Shown here: piece after piece, positions 35,361-45,482 of the stretch
Numbering within the stretch: position 1 is the stretch's first letter
How the letters are laid out: each line of letters starts with the position of its first letter
Source: CAZGDB01 sp964524705
GTDB taxonomy: Bacteria > Pseudomonadota > Gammaproteobacteria > Berkiellales > Berkiellaceae
Assembly (NCBI GenBank): GCA_964524705.1
Contig: CAZGDB010000008.1
Span: 1-56,092 of the forward strand
Direction: 5' to 3'
Length of the DNA: 56,092 bases
Position numbers and translations under genes: made by a program
Notes under the pieces: generated by a model
What the model was told of the DNA's origin: nothing
The model's database searches: none
What the model saw: the letters and a program-made list of their open reading frames with translations, nothing else

Positions 35361-35464
35361 AAGTAAGAACTCCTACTAAATAATAATTCTACGGACAATC
35401 CAAGTTCGCGCATTGTATCACCATACTTTCATACTTTGTATACGCTGCACTTACATTTCACATT

Positions 35465-35564
35465 NNNNNNNNNNNNNNNNNNNNNNNNNNNNNNNNNNNN
35501 NNNNNNNNNNNNNNNNNNNNNNNNNNNNNNNNNNNNNNNNNNNNNNNNNNNNNNNNNNNNNNNN
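35465..35564. other. Assembly gap of exactly 100 N
   Basis: A block of 100 unknown bases cuts truB. The round number suggests a scaffolding placeholder, not a measured length. TruB is normally ~300 residues and only 73 are seen before the gap, so roughly 0.6-0.7 kb should be missing. Confidence 0.97.
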
Positions 35565-35783
35565 CCCCAAACAAAGCGTAAAAGTGTAGGCTTTATCTGC
35601 CCCTAAAAAGTGCCCTGATAATCGCGTGGCTTTCCCTAAACAAATAGGGAGCATCCCAGTAGCTAAAGGATCTAAACTACCAGTATGGCCTGCCTTTTTA
35701 GCCCCGAGTAAACGTTTGATTTTTTGTAAAATACCATTAGAGCTACAGTCTAAAGGCTTATCTAACAACAATAATCCGTCCAT
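35565..35783 (-). CDS. truB: tRNA pseudouridine-55 synthase, N-terminal part (cut by the gap)
   Basis: Makes the universal pseudouridine 55 in the T loop of tRNAs. The 73 visible residues include DGLLLLDKPLDCSSN and the catalytic-Asp motif AGHTGSLDPLATGMLP (Asp at about 39). The rest of the gene lies in the 100-N gap. On the far side TGTGAAATGTAA could be its last codons, but the frame cannot be joined. It starts three bases after the rbfA stop, in the standard nusA-infB-rbfA-truB-rpsO order. There is no sign that it is a true pseudogene; the break looks like an assembly artefact. Confidence 0.93.
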
Positions 35784-35786
35784 AAC

Positions 35787-36134
35787 TTAAACACGTACCG
35801 ATTCATGAATGACTTTTTCAAGCTGCAATACTTTTTCTAGATGTTCATCTAAAGCAAAAGACAGTTGGGGGACACGGCGGATCGTCAATTTATTTGCTAA
35901 TACTGTACGTAAAAAGCCTTGTGCGGCCTCTAATCCTTTTTGGATTTCTTTGGGATCTCCATCCACTAAACTGTAATACACCCGTGCCCACGATAAATTC
36001 GGCGCACACTTCACATGTGTAATGGTGACCCAGTTACCAATACGTGGATCGTGTAGCCCTTGTTGAATCAAGGGCGCTAACACTCGGGCTATATTATCGG
36101 CAACTCGTACACTACGGGGGTATTCTTTAGGCAT
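35787..36134 (-). CDS. rbfA: Ribosome-binding factor A
   Basis: A 115-residue KH-type protein needed for late 30S maturation and cold growth. Family features are RVADNIARVLAPLIQQGLHDPRIGNWVTITHVKCAPNLSWARVYYS (about 10-55) and a C-terminal basic, helical region ending RRVPQLSFALDEHLE. It starts one base after the infB stop (TAATATG) and runs into truB, so the three are co-translated. The length is slightly below the E. coli 133 residues, as in many relatives. Confidence 0.95.
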   Translation of the reverse strand: MPKEYPRSVRVADNIARVLAPLIQQGLHDPRIGNWVTITHVKCAPNLSWARVYYSLVDGDPKEIQKGLEAAQGFLRTVLANKLTIRRVPQLSFALDEHLEKVLQLEKVIHESVRV

Positions 36135-36135
36135 A

Positions 36136-38559
36136 TTAATCCGTCACTAAAACGCGTTCATAAACTTCAATCTGGTCATTCGTGTGAATATCTTGATAAT
36201 TCTTCACGCCAATACCACATTCCATTCCCTGCCGCACTTCTTGTGCATCTTCTTTAAATCTACGTAAAGACTCCAATTCCCCTTCAAAAATCACCACATT
36301 ATCACGCAACACACGCACTGGTAAGCGACGTTTAACAATACCATCGGTAACCATACAGCCAGCAATAGCTCCAAACTTGGAAGAACGGAAAACTTCACGC
36401 ACTTGAGCAGTTCCCACGATGTTTTCTTTGTATTTTGGTGCTGCCATACCTTTAATTTTATGTGCCATAGCTTCGATAACATCATAAATAATACTAAAGT
36501 AATGGATACCAATCGCTTCTTGTTCAGCCATACGACGTGCTGTTGCATCCGCACGTACGTTAAACCCAATAATTAACCCTTGCGAGGCTAACGCCAAGCT
36601 CACATCAGACTCAGTGATTCCACCTACGCCTTGCCCAATAATACGTACTTTGGTTTCAGCAGTAGATTGTTGTGCTAATACTTCCGCCAAGGCCTCTAAA
36701 GAACCATTCACATCCGCTTTAACAACAAGATTCAATTCTGCCACCTTGCCTTCTGTCATACGATCCATCATGGTTTCTAGTTTTGCAGCTTGCTGACGTG
36801 CTAATTTCGCATCACGCTGTTTGTTTTGTCTAAAGACAGCAACTTCACGTGCTTTACGTTCATCTGGTAAGACCACAACGTCTTCACCAGCTTGCGCAAC
36901 ACCCGATAATCCCAAAACTTCTACAGGAATAGAGGGTCCGGCTTCTTGAACCATTTTTCCATCTTCGTCAATCAACCCACGCACACGACCATATTCTATA
37001 CCCGTTAAGACCATATCGCCGACACGCAATGTCCCATTACGTACCAACACAGTCACCACAGGACCACGTCCTTTATCTAAACGAGACTCTACGACCGTAC
37101 CACTTGCAGGACAATTCGTAATCGCTTTCAGCTGTAAGAGTTCTGCTTGTAAGGAAATCGATTCTAATAAGACATCTACTCCCATACCTGTTTTGGCAGA
37201 CACTGGCACAAATAAATTTTCACCACCCCACTCTTCGGAAATAATACCGTGTTGGGAGAGCTCATTACGTACCCTATCAAGATCTACATCCGGCTTATCC
37301 ATCTTATTCATAGCGACAATAATAGGCACTTGTGCAGCTTTAGCATGCTGAATCGCTTCAATCGTTTGTGGCATCACACCATCATCGGCCGCTACAACCA
37401 ACACCACGATATCCGTACATTTTGCACCACGACCACGCATAGCTGAGAATGCAGCATGTCCAGGAGTATCTAAAAAGGTAATACTGCCACGTGAGGTATC
37501 TACATGATAGGCACCAATATGCTGCGTAATCCCACCAGCTTCCCCATGTGCTACTTTACTACGACGAATTGCATCTAATAAGGACGTCTTACCATGATCT
37601 ACATGTCCCATCACCGTCACAATTGGTGCTCTGGCAACCGCATCCCCGGCATAATCTTGCTTAATGGAATCTTCTAAGGCTGTCAAAGAACGTAAAATAG
37701 GCTTATGGCCCATTTCTTCCACCACAATCGCAGCGGTTGCTTGGTCAATCACTTGGTTAATAGTAACCATCATGCCCATTTTCATCAAAGTCTTAATCAA
37801 TTCAGCCGCTTTCACAGACATCGCATGTGCTAAATCAGCCACTACAATGGTTTCTGGAATCACCACATCTTTGAAAACAGGTGCAGTTGGGCGTTCAAAA
37901 GCATGCTTTTGAACCGCATTTTTATCTTTTTTCTTATAGCGACGACGCATGACATCTGCTGCATCCGAGTCTTTTTGACGCAATGACTTATGTTCACCAC
38001 GACGTTTAAATTCATCTTCTTGATGACGCTTGCGCTTGTCATTACGATCATTCACTGCCGCAGTTGGTGCAGAACGACGCACATGATGATGGCTGTCACC
38101 AGGTACCGCTACAGGAATCACTGGCAACTCTTCTACTAATACTTCTGGCTCTGGCGCCAATTCAACTGAGGCAACCACAGGCTCAACAATCTCAACCGCT
38201 GTTTCCACAACCTCTACGGGGGCTTCAATGACTTCTTCCACAACGGGGGCTTCTACCACAGGGTCTTTCGGCACCACAACAGCGCGACGACGTTTTTCAA
38301 TAACCTGCACTGTTTTTTTAGCGCTGGACCCGGAAACTTTAACGGTTAATTGGCTCACTTTGCCACGGGTAACCGCAACTCTTGGGCCAGTCTCTTGTTT
38401 TTCACGTAAGGATTGTAACAACTTTTGTTTTTGTTCTTCAGTAACGACATGTGCGCCACCATCAGTACAGGCAACCCCTGCCGCCTCTAAATGCTGCACC
38501 AAAATATCTGGTGTTATGTTCAGAACCTTCGCAAATTTTTCAACGGTCAACTCTGACAT
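36136..38559 (-). CDS. infB: Translation initiation factor IF-2
   Basis: A GTPase that places initiator fMet-tRNA on the 30S subunit; that tRNA is encoded just upstream of this operon. The 807-residue protein has the small IF2-N helical domain at residues 1-50, a Val/Glu/Pro-rich linker (about 95-155), a basic segment (about 170-225) and a second IF2-N region. The G domain follows: GHVDHGKT (about 318-325), DTPGH and NKMD motifs, then the domains that bind fMet-tRNA. AAGGAGG about nine bases upstream supports the ATG at 38559. It begins 12 bases after nusA. Confidence 0.98.
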   Translation of the reverse strand: MSELTVEKFAKVLNITPDILVQHLEAAGVACTDGGAHVVTEEQKQKLLQSLREKQETGPRVAVTRGKVSQLTVKVSGSSAKKTVQVIEKRRRAVVVPKDPVVEAPVVEEVIEAPVEVVETAVEIVEPVVASVELAPEPEVLVEELPVIPVAVPGDSHHHVRRSAPTAAVNDRNDKRKRHQEDEFKRRGEHKSLRQKDSDAADVMRRRYKKKDKNAVQKHAFERPTAPVFKDVVIPETIVVADLAHAMSVKAAELIKTLMKMGMMVTINQVIDQATAAIVVEEMGHKPILRSLTALEDSIKQDYAGDAVARAPIVTVMGHVDHGKTSLLDAIRRSKVAHGEAGGITQHIGAYHVDTSRGSITFLDTPGHAAFSAMRGRGAKCTDIVVLVVAADDGVMPQTIEAIQHAKAAQVPIIVAMNKMDKPDVDLDRVRNELSQHGIISEEWGGENLFVPVSAKTGMGVDVLLESISLQAELLQLKAITNCPASGTVVESRLDKGRGPVVTVLVRNGTLRVGDMVLTGIEYGRVRGLIDEDGKMVQEAGPSIPVEVLGLSGVAQAGEDVVVLPDERKAREVAVFRQNKQRDAKLARQQAAKLETMMDRMTEGKVAELNLVVKADVNGSLEALAEVLAQQSTAETKVRIIGQGVGGITESDVSLALASQGLIIGFNVRADATARRMAEQEAIGIHYFSIIYDVIEAMAHKIKGMAAPKYKENIVGTAQVREVFRSSKFGAIAGCMVTDGIVKRRLPVRVLRDNVVIFEGELESLRRFKEDAQEVRQGMECGIGVKNYQDIHTNDQIEVYERVLVTD

Positions 38560-38571
38560 CCCATCTCCTCC

Positions 38572-40053
38572 TTATGATTCAAACCAAGGAGCACGTGCTG
38601 CCATAATTAGGTTTTTCGCTTTCTCTGCATTCAAATCAACTATCTCTTGCAAATCTTCTACGGAGAGTTCTGCTAAAGCTTCTTGATCTGCAATACCTTT
38701 TTGTACCAATTTTTGTGCCAACAGGATATCCATACCAGGCAAGCTCAATAAACCCGGATCCATAGTAGCCGCTTCCATCGCCATACTAATCAATGCGGTT
38801 TCTGCAGTACTATGTAATTTATTCGCATCTGCCGCTTCAAAACCTAAGGCTTCTAATTCTTCTACTGGAACATACGCTACTTCTTCAATCGTCGTAAACC
38901 CACCTTCGACCAACACTTGTGCGACAGCATCGTCTAAATGTAATTGGTTAATAAAGATTTCTTTATAACGTTGTTGTTCTTCTTGCGTACGCTCTGAAGC
39001 TTGTGCTTCACTCATAATATTAATTTTCCAACCGGTCAATTCAGAGGCTAAACGTACATTTTGACCATGACGTCCAATCGCCTGAGATAACTGACCTTCT
39101 TCTACAATAACGTCCATAGACCCTGCATCTTCATCCACCACGATGGACAACACTTCTGCTGGTGCTATCGCATTAATAACATACTGTGCAGGATTAGCAT
39201 CCCAGATCACAATATCCACACGCTCTTGCCCTAATTCATTAGACACCGCTTGTACACGGGTACCACGCATTCCTACGCAAGCCCCTACAGGATCTAAACG
39301 CGCATCTTTAGCATGCACAGCAATTTTAGCGCGCACCCCTGGATCACGTGCAGCCCCTTTAATTTCAATCAACCCATCCCCAATTTCAGGAACTTCAATT
39401 TTAAAAAGCTCTACGATCATATTCGGTGCAATACGGCTAAATACTAAGGGTGGCCCTTTTTGGGTAGGATCTACAGATTCCAAATAAGCACGCACACGGT
39501 CATCGACTCTAAAAATTTCTTTAGGTAATAACGCAGAACGGGATAAAATCCCCTCAATGCCATTTGGCAATTCCATAATAATAAAATCACGTGTGACCTT
39601 CTTAACAGTTCCTGTTAAGAGCTGGCCTACTTTTTGTAAATATTCTTCGGAAATCTTATCACGTTTAGCTTGACGCAATAATTGTAAAATAACTTGACGC
39701 GCAGATTGTGCAGCAATACGACTAAAATCAATAGATTCTACCGGCTCACGAATTAATCCACCCACTTCTGCTTCAGGATCTTTCTTTTTCGCTTCACTTA
39801 AAATGATCTCAACTTCTTCATGATGCTCAGGTTCATCCCCTCGCTCATCAGGCACAATTTTCCAAATACGTGCAGTATCATACTCACCTGTTGCAGGCTT
39901 AATCTTAACTTCAAACTCCCAGGAAGGATCGTATTTTTTTTTCGTTGCAACAGCTAAGGCAACTTCCAGTGCCTGAAAAATCACTTCTTGTGAGATGCCC
40001 TTTTCATTGGACAGTGCCTCAACCATTAACCCTAACGGAAGTTCTTTACTCAT
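38572..40053 (-). CDS. nusA: Transcription termination/antitermination factor NusA
   Basis: Binds RNA polymerase and modulates pausing, termination and antitermination. The start is the ATG at 40053 (MSKELPLGLMVEALSNEKG), giving 493 residues; a longer frame to 40098 reads into the leader terminator. Domains are the N-terminal polymerase-binding domain (~1-130), S1 (~135-200, with DFIIMELPNGIEGILSRSAL), two KH domains (~200-345, with GACVGMRGTRVQAVSNELGQERVDIV) and two C-terminal acidic repeats (~360-493). GAGG lies nine bases upstream. An intrinsic terminator sits 21 bases before the start, which invites self-regulation by NusA. rimP, normally just upstream, is missing. Confidence 0.98.
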   Translation of the reverse strand: MSKELPLGLMVEALSNEKGISQEVIFQALEVALAVATKKKYDPSWEFEVKIKPATGEYDTARIWKIVPDERGDEPEHHEEVEIILSEAKKKDPEAEVGGLIREPVESIDFSRIAAQSARQVILQLLRQAKRDKISEEYLQKVGQLLTGTVKKVTRDFIIMELPNGIEGILSRSALLPKEIFRVDDRVRAYLESVDPTQKGPPLVFSRIAPNMIVELFKIEVPEIGDGLIEIKGAARDPGVRAKIAVHAKDARLDPVGACVGMRGTRVQAVSNELGQERVDIVIWDANPAQYVINAIAPAEVLSIVVDEDAGSMDVIVEEGQLSQAIGRHGQNVRLASELTGWKINIMSEAQASERTQEEQQRYKEIFINQLHLDDAVAQVLVEGGFTTIEEVAYVPVEELEALGFEAADANKLHSTAETALISMAMEAATMDPGLLSLPGMDILLAQKLVQKGIADQEALAELSVEDLQEIVDLNAEKAKNLIMAARAPWFES

Positions 40054-40074
40054 GTGCGCGCGCCTCATAGTAGT

Positions 40075-40097
40075 AAAAAAAATGGGCCAATGGCCCA
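40075..40097 (-). terminator. Intrinsic terminator between tRNA-fMet and nusA
   Basis: On the minus strand TGGGCC-ATT-GGCCCA (40097-40083) is followed by eight T residues (40082-40075). It ends tRNA-fMet transcripts. Only 21 bases separate the T run from the nusA ATG, too few for a promoter, so nusA expression must come from read-through unless a promoter lies in the hairpin itself. Confidence 0.8.
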
Positions 40098-40136
40098 CTT
40101 TTGTCTTTCATACTCTTCTTGGAGTACCCTCAAATT

Positions 40137-40213
<77 letters not shown>

Positions 40214-40224
40214 ATTAGGAGTGG

Positions 40225-40253
40225 ATATTAACTAAAAGACGGGACAATAGCAA
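40225..40253 (-). promoter_or_regulatory. Predicted promoter for tRNA-fMet inside the nuoN end
   Basis: TTGCTA (40253-40248) and TAATAT (40230-40225) are 17 bases apart on the minus strand, overlapping the last codons and stop of nuoN. Transcription would start near 40218, just before the mature tRNA 5' end. Each hexamer matches consensus at four of six positions. Confidence 0.45.
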
Positions 40254-41700
40254 GACCCGTCGGCCCCTTAAATGCAAAATCACAGACATAATAAAGTCCT
40301 GCAGGGAAAAGCCCTAATAACAAAAGAGTAGCAGCATTAATATTCATAAGCAAACCTACTGACTTTTTGTTGTTTTCAAAATTGCGATACACCGCTAAAT
40401 CAGGCTCTTCAAAATACATCACTTTCACTACTCTTAAATAATAAAAAGCACCTATAACTGAAAACACCAGAGCTGTCACAGCCAAACTGGTATAACCCAA
40501 ACTAAGCAAAGCATCTAACACAACAAATTTAGCATAAAACCCTAAAAGTGGGGGGATTCCAGTCAAGGAAAATAAACTGAGCAATAAGATAAAGGCTGCG
40601 CCCGGTGCGACTTTAGCTAAGCCTTGCAGATCTGAGACATGCTCAATTTCTGCTCCCTGCGCACTTAATTTAGTTAAACAACCAAATGATGCAAGTGTCA
40701 TTAACATATAACTCAAAAGATAAAATAAAGCTGCTTGATATCCTAATGCTGGTCCTGCTAATAACCCTAAAACCACAAACCCAATTTGTGCAATCGCAGA
40801 GTATGCTAACAACCGTTTTACATTAGTTTGAACCAAGGCAAAGAAATTACCAATGGTTAAACTGGCCACGGCCAAAATCATCAACAAAGATACCCATAAA
40901 GCACTCATCGCAGAAAAACTCTGTTCTAAAAAAATAAATGCCATACCAAATGCAGCGATTTTAGGTGCTGTACTAATAAAGAGCGTCACTGGCAGTGGTG
41001 CTCCTTGATAGACATCCGGCACCCACATATGAAAAGGTGCGACGCCTAATTTAAAAGCAATCCCTACTAAGATAAAGACCAACGCCATTTGTAGTAAAAA
41101 CAAATCTTGCGCATGTGCGCCTAAAACTTGTGGCAACTCTGCAATAAACAAGGTTTGCCCTGCTCCAAACAGAAAAGAGATCCCATATAAAATCATCCCC
41201 GAAGCCAAAGCCCCCATTACAAAATACTTCATACTTGCTTCAGCCGTCACGGCTTCACGGTTCATAGCCACCAATGCATAAATTGGCAACGTCATCATTT
41301 CTAATCCTAGATATAAGGTAACTAACGACCCCCCACACACTAAGACAAACATACCTATCAATGAAAACAACATCAATAAATAGGACTCCCCTAACCCTTC
41401 TTTCCATGTGCGCACATAACTACGACTATAAAGCGCTACCAATAAAACCGTTAAGGTCATTGCGCCTTTAAAAACCGTCGCAAAACTCTGACCTACCCAA
41501 TGCCCATGAAACAAAGCAAGATCTTCTACAACAGGATGATAAAAACATGCTCCCAAAGTAGCCAGTAACCCAGCAATCATCACACTATAGGTGAGTGGTT
41601 TTTCAGGTTTCTGCCCCACCATATCGAAAATCAACGTCAGTACTAAAGTGCAGGTTAAAAGTGTTTCTGCCAAAAAAGGTCCGAATAGGAGGTTGTACAT
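40228..41700 (-). CDS. nuoN: NADH dehydrogenase I subunit N
   Basis: An antiporter-like proton-pumping subunit of complex I in the inner membrane. A 490-residue protein with about fourteen membrane helices. The conserved core AYSAIAQIGFVVLGLLAG (about 297-314) includes the channel region, and the FKLGVAPFHMWVPDVYQGAP segment carries the key Lys in mid-membrane. It is the last gene of the nuo operon, five bases after nuoM. Only 14 bases separate its stop from tRNA-fMet. The length is normal. Confidence 0.97.
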   Translation of the reverse strand: MYNLLFGPFLAETLLTCTLVLTLIFDMVGQKPEKPLTYSVMIAGLLATLGACFYHPVVEDLALFHGHWVGQSFATVFKGAMTLTVLLVALYSRSYVRTWKEGLGESYLLMLFSLIGMFVLVCGGSLVTLYLGLEMMTLPIYALVAMNREAVTAEASMKYFVMGALASGMILYGISFLFGAGQTLFIAELPQVLGAHAQDLFLLQMALVFILVGIAFKLGVAPFHMWVPDVYQGAPLPVTLFISTAPKIAAFGMAFIFLEQSFSAMSALWVSLLMILAVASLTIGNFFALVQTNVKRLLAYSAIAQIGFVVLGLLAGPALGYQAALFYLLSYMLMTLASFGCLTKLSAQGAEIEHVSDLQGLAKVAPGAAFILLLSLFSLTGIPPLLGFYAKFVVLDALLSLGYTSLAVTALVFSVIGAFYYLRVVKVMYFEEPDLAVYRNFENNKKSVGLLMNINAATLLLLGLFPAGLYYVCDFAFKGPTGLAIVPSFS

Positions 41701-41705
41701 ATATA

Positions 41706-43220
41706 TTACCCTTTAGCCTGTGCCATCTGTTCACCCAATTGTAATAAAGAGGCTTCGCTGATTTCTAATAACATTTGCGGATGAATCCCGATCCCTAATA
41801 CTGCGACGCCAAGCACCCCTAAAATAAAGATTTCTCTACGTGTTAAATCTGGCAAAGTTAAAACAGGCCCTTGTGGAGCTCCAAAAACAACACGTTTCAC
41901 CATCCATAAGCTGTACCCCGCACCAAAGAGCAAGGTTGTTGCAGCAATCAAAGCCCAAGAAAAACGTGCCTGCAAGGCACTTAAAATCACCAAGAATTCT
42001 CCCACAAAACCACTGGTGCCCGGTAGCCCACAATTTGCCAACGCAAAAAAGACAAAAAAGACAGAAAAGATAGGCATGACTTTCGCTAGTCCACCATAAT
42101 CTCTAATCCAACGCGAATGTAATCTGTCATACAGCATGCCCACACTAAAGAACAAGGCTGCAGAAATAAACCCATGGGAAATTAATTGTACATACGACCC
42201 TTGCAAACCCCATAAGATCCCCACATCTCCCCCATTATGCATTAAGGTATAGGGCACAAATAACCCTAAAGTCACAAATCCCATATGAGCAATCGAAGAA
42301 TAGGCAATCAGTTTTTTCATGTCTTTTTGAAGCAACGCAACTAAGGCTATATACACAATCGCGACTAAGGATAAGAAAATCACCACCGTGTCAAAATTAC
42401 GTGCTGCATCCGTGGTAATAGGCAACATAAACCGTAACATCCCATAGGCACCCATTTTTAGAAGCACAGCAGCCAAAATCACCGACCCCCCTGTTGGAGC
42501 TTCAACGTGTGCATCTGGCAACCAAGTATGCACCGGCACCATTGGAATTTTGACTCCAAAAGCAAACAAGAATGCAAAGAATAACCATTTTTGTTGCATC
42601 ATGGTCAAAGGAACCTGCCAAAAAGTTTGAATCGCAAATGTTTGAGGTAACAAATTTGCTTGTGCCACGCTATGCAAATACAACAATGCAATCAATAAAA
42701 AGATAGAACCTAAAAAAGTAAAAATGAAAAACTTCAATGTTGCATAAATTCTATTAGGACCACCCCAAATACCGATCACTAAAAACATAGGAATCAGTAG
42801 CCCTTCAAAACATAAATAAAACAAAATACTATCTAACGCACAAAAGACACCTATCATCAGTCCCTGCATCATTAAAAAAGCAGCCGCATATTCCGAAAAA
42901 CGTTTAACCTTTGGGCGTGCGCCAATCAACACTAAAGGGGTTAACAAGGTAGTCAAAATAATCAATGGCAACGCGATTCCATCTATCCCTACGGAATAGT
43001 AAACATCCAGTGCCGGAAACCATGCATGATGTTCTGTAAACTGAAAATCAGCCGTCGTAAAATCAAACTGCGCATAAAGTTCACTGACTAAAAACAAAGA
43101 GACCAGACAAGCTAATAACCCCAGCCTATAGGCAGCAGTAGGTGTTAAACGTAACATCGCAATCCCTGCCAAGAGCGGGAGTCCAATTAATGTACTTAAG
43201 ATAGGCCCTTGCATGATCAT
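41706..43220 (-). CDS. nuoM: NADH dehydrogenase I subunit M
   Basis: A 504-residue antiporter-like subunit of complex I. Signature stretches are FYLCFEGLLIPMFLVIGIWGG (channel Glu, about 133-153), KIPMVPVHTWLPDAHVEAPTGGSVILA (about 224-250) and LIAYSSIAHMGFV (about 305-317). About fourteen membrane helices are expected. It stands between nuoL and nuoN with four to five bases on each side. No anomalies are seen. Confidence 0.97.
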   Translation of the reverse strand: MIMQGPILSTLIGLPLLAGIAMLRLTPTAAYRLGLLACLVSLFLVSELYAQFDFTTADFQFTEHHAWFPALDVYYSVGIDGIALPLIILTTLLTPLVLIGARPKVKRFSEYAAAFLMMQGLMIGVFCALDSILFYLCFEGLLIPMFLVIGIWGGPNRIYATLKFFIFTFLGSIFLLIALLYLHSVAQANLLPQTFAIQTFWQVPLTMMQQKWLFFAFLFAFGVKIPMVPVHTWLPDAHVEAPTGGSVILAAVLLKMGAYGMLRFMLPITTDAARNFDTVVIFLSLVAIVYIALVALLQKDMKKLIAYSSIAHMGFVTLGLFVPYTLMHNGGDVGILWGLQGSYVQLISHGFISAALFFSVGMLYDRLHSRWIRDYGGLAKVMPIFSVFFVFFALANCGLPGTSGFVGEFLVILSALQARFSWALIAATTLLFGAGYSLWMVKRVVFGAPQGPVLTLPDLTRREIFILGVLGVAVLGIGIHPQMLLEISEASLLQLGEQMAQAKG

Positions 43221-43224
43221 TTCT

Positions 43225-45177
43225 TTAGCCTCGCAGTATCATCCATCCCCACACCCCTAATAACCCCAATAAAAACACTAACGCATAATGGTACAGATAC
43301 CCAGATTGAAAGCCCCGTATTTTTTGAGCAATACGTAACACACCCAAGGTCACCCCATGTACCACCACACCCTCAATCAATAAGCCATCCACTACTTTGT
43401 ACAAAATATTTCCTACTTTATGGGTCAAAGGAATTAATACTTTTTCATTGAGCGCATCAAAACCATATTTATGATTCAATACCCATAGGATGCCCCGCAA
43501 CGGTCCGTTAAAAACGCGCAACCATACTGGATTACGCCATTGTACAAATGCACAAACACTCCCTAAAACGACCAACATAAACGGCACACTTGTAAACGCA
43601 TGCAACCCCATTGACACAGGGCCTTCAAAATGTGCCCCTAAACTATGTAAAGCCTGATGATAAGGGTCTATAAAAATACTATTCTTCAGATAACCAGTTA
43701 ATATAGGCTGTACCATAAAGTACCCTATCCCCACTGAAGGAATCGCTAATAACCATAAAGGCAACTGTATGGTCCAACCGGTTTCATGACTATGTTCCCA
43801 GACTTTTGCTTCCCCTCTGTAAGTGCCATGAAACACCTTTAAGAGTAGGCGTATAGAATACCAAGCCGTAAACAGCACACTAAGCATTGCGCCTGCTGCA
43901 GCCAAAGGCGCTAAATACAGATCGCTCTGTGCAATCCCTTCTATTAATAAATCTTTAGAATAAAACCCTGAAAAAAATGGAAAACCCATTAATGCCAACG
44001 ATCCTATCCACATGGTCATATAGGTCAGAGGTAAACGACGCGCCAATCCGCCCATATTTCTAATATCTTGTTCATGATGCAACGCCATAATCACTGAACC
44101 TGCACCTAAAAAGAGCAATGCTTTAAAAAAGGCATGCGTCATCAAATGAAAAATGGAGACTGCGTAAAGTGATGCACCAAGCCCTGCCATCATCAAGCCT
44201 AATTGGGATAAGGTAGAATAGGCAATAATACGTTTAATATCATTTTGCACTACCCCTAAAATTCCCATCAAGACACAGGTACTGATCCCAATTCCCAATA
44301 AGGCATTTAAAACCACCGCACTGTGTTCAAATAAAGGACTCATACGGGCAATCATAAAAATCCCCGCTGTTACCATGGTGGCCGCATGAATCAACGCTGA
44401 AATAGGCGTAGGGCCTTCCATAGAATCTGGTAACCAGATGTGTAAAGGAATTTGTGCCGATTTCCCCATCGCCCCAATCAGTAAACATAAGGGTATTGCA
44501 GTCATTACAGCCACACTAAAATTCCCCCATAATGTGACACTGGGGTGATGTGCAACAACGTTTGGAACTGCCGCAAATACCGTTGCATAATCTAAGCTAT
44601 GAAACTGAGAAAATACTAAGCCTATGCCCAGCAAAAATCCAAGATCTCCAACTCTGTTGACTAAAAAGGCTTTGAGATTCGCAAATACTGCACTTTCTTT
44701 TTCAAACCAAAACCCAATTAATAGATAAGAAACAACCCCAACTGCTTCCCAACCAAAAAAGAGCTGCACAAAATTCGCAGACATCACCAGCATCAACATC
44801 GCAAAGGTAAATAATGCGATATAACTAAAAAATCGTTTATACCCAGAATCTTCTTCCATATACCCGATGGTATAAATATGTACCATTAAGGAGACAGCTG
44901 TCACAATCACCATCATCAATACCGACAAGGCATCTAACCAAAAACTCACCCCTATCGTAATATCCCCTATGGTTCCCCAGGTATACCCAGGAACCAAGAC
45001 ATCAGGATGCCCCAATTGTAGTTGTATCAATAACCACAGAGACAACACAAGCGCCAATCCGACGCCTGTGATAGTAATGCGATGTGCAAACGCACGAGAA
45101 AACCAAGGCGCTAACACTGCCCCGATCAAAGGTCCTGTAACTGTGCCTATAGCGGCAGAAGCGATGGAAAGTTCCAC
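43225..45177 (-). CDS. nuoL: NADH dehydrogenase I subunit L
   Basis: The distal antiporter-like subunit with the long lateral helix that runs along the membrane arm. The protein has 650 residues. FFGWEAVGVVSYLLIGFW (channel Glu, about 136-153), GKSAQIPLHIWLPDSMEGPTPISALIHAATMV (about 223-254) and IIAYSTLSQLGLMMAGLG (about 315-332) are diagnostic. The C-terminal tail after about residue 530 holds the lateral helix and final anchor. It starts two bases after nuoK. Confidence 0.97.
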   Translation of the reverse strand: MELSIASAAIGTVTGPLIGAVLAPWFSRAFAHRITITGVGLALVLSLWLLIQLQLGHPDVLVPGYTWGTIGDITIGVSFWLDALSVLMMVIVTAVSLMVHIYTIGYMEEDSGYKRFFSYIALFTFAMLMLVMSANFVQLFFGWEAVGVVSYLLIGFWFEKESAVFANLKAFLVNRVGDLGFLLGIGLVFSQFHSLDYATVFAAVPNVVAHHPSVTLWGNFSVAVMTAIPLCLLIGAMGKSAQIPLHIWLPDSMEGPTPISALIHAATMVTAGIFMIARMSPLFEHSAVVLNALLGIGISTCVLMGILGVVQNDIKRIIAYSTLSQLGLMMAGLGASLYAVSIFHLMTHAFFKALLFLGAGSVIMALHHEQDIRNMGGLARRLPLTYMTMWIGSLALMGFPFFSGFYSKDLLIEGIAQSDLYLAPLAAAGAMLSVLFTAWYSIRLLLKVFHGTYRGEAKVWEHSHETGWTIQLPLWLLAIPSVGIGYFMVQPILTGYLKNSIFIDPYHQALHSLGAHFEGPVSMGLHAFTSVPFMLVVLGSVCAFVQWRNPVWLRVFNGPLRGILWVLNHKYGFDALNEKVLIPLTHKVGNILYKVVDGLLIEGVVVHGVTLGVLRIAQKIRGFQSGYLYHYALVFLLGLLGVWGWMILRG

Positions 45178-45179
45178 TG

Positions 45180-45482
45180 TTATCCTCGCAATGTATCTAA
45201 ATCATCAACATTAATGCTACGTTTTTGCCTAAAGAGCACAACCAAAATGGCCAGTCCTATAGCAGATTCAGCAGCCGCCACCGTCAAAATAAAGAACACA
45301 AAAACTTCCCCTGCCAGTGCCCCATAAAATCGGGCAAAAGCAACCATATTCGTATTCACTGCCAACAACATGAGTTCTATTGCCATTAAAAGGACAATTA
45401 AATTTTTTCTATTTAGAAAAAAACCAATCACCCCTAAGGAAAACAGTATTGCTGAAAATATCAGATAACACACTAAACTCAT
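45180..45482 (-). CDS. nuoK: NADH dehydrogenase I subunit K
   Basis: A 100-residue membrane subunit of complex I with three helices. FFLNRKNLIVLLMAIELMLLAVNTNMV (about 22-48) carries the conserved membrane Glu of MAIELMLLA, and the second Glu lies in VAAAESAIGLAI (about 68-79). Both are typical of NuoK proton paths. Its ATG overlaps the nuoJ stop by four bases. Confidence 0.97.
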   Translation of the reverse strand: MSLVCYLIFSAILFSLGVIGFFLNRKNLIVLLMAIELMLLAVNTNMVAFARFYGALAGEVFVFFILTVAAAESAIGLAILVVLFRQKRSINVDDLDTLRG

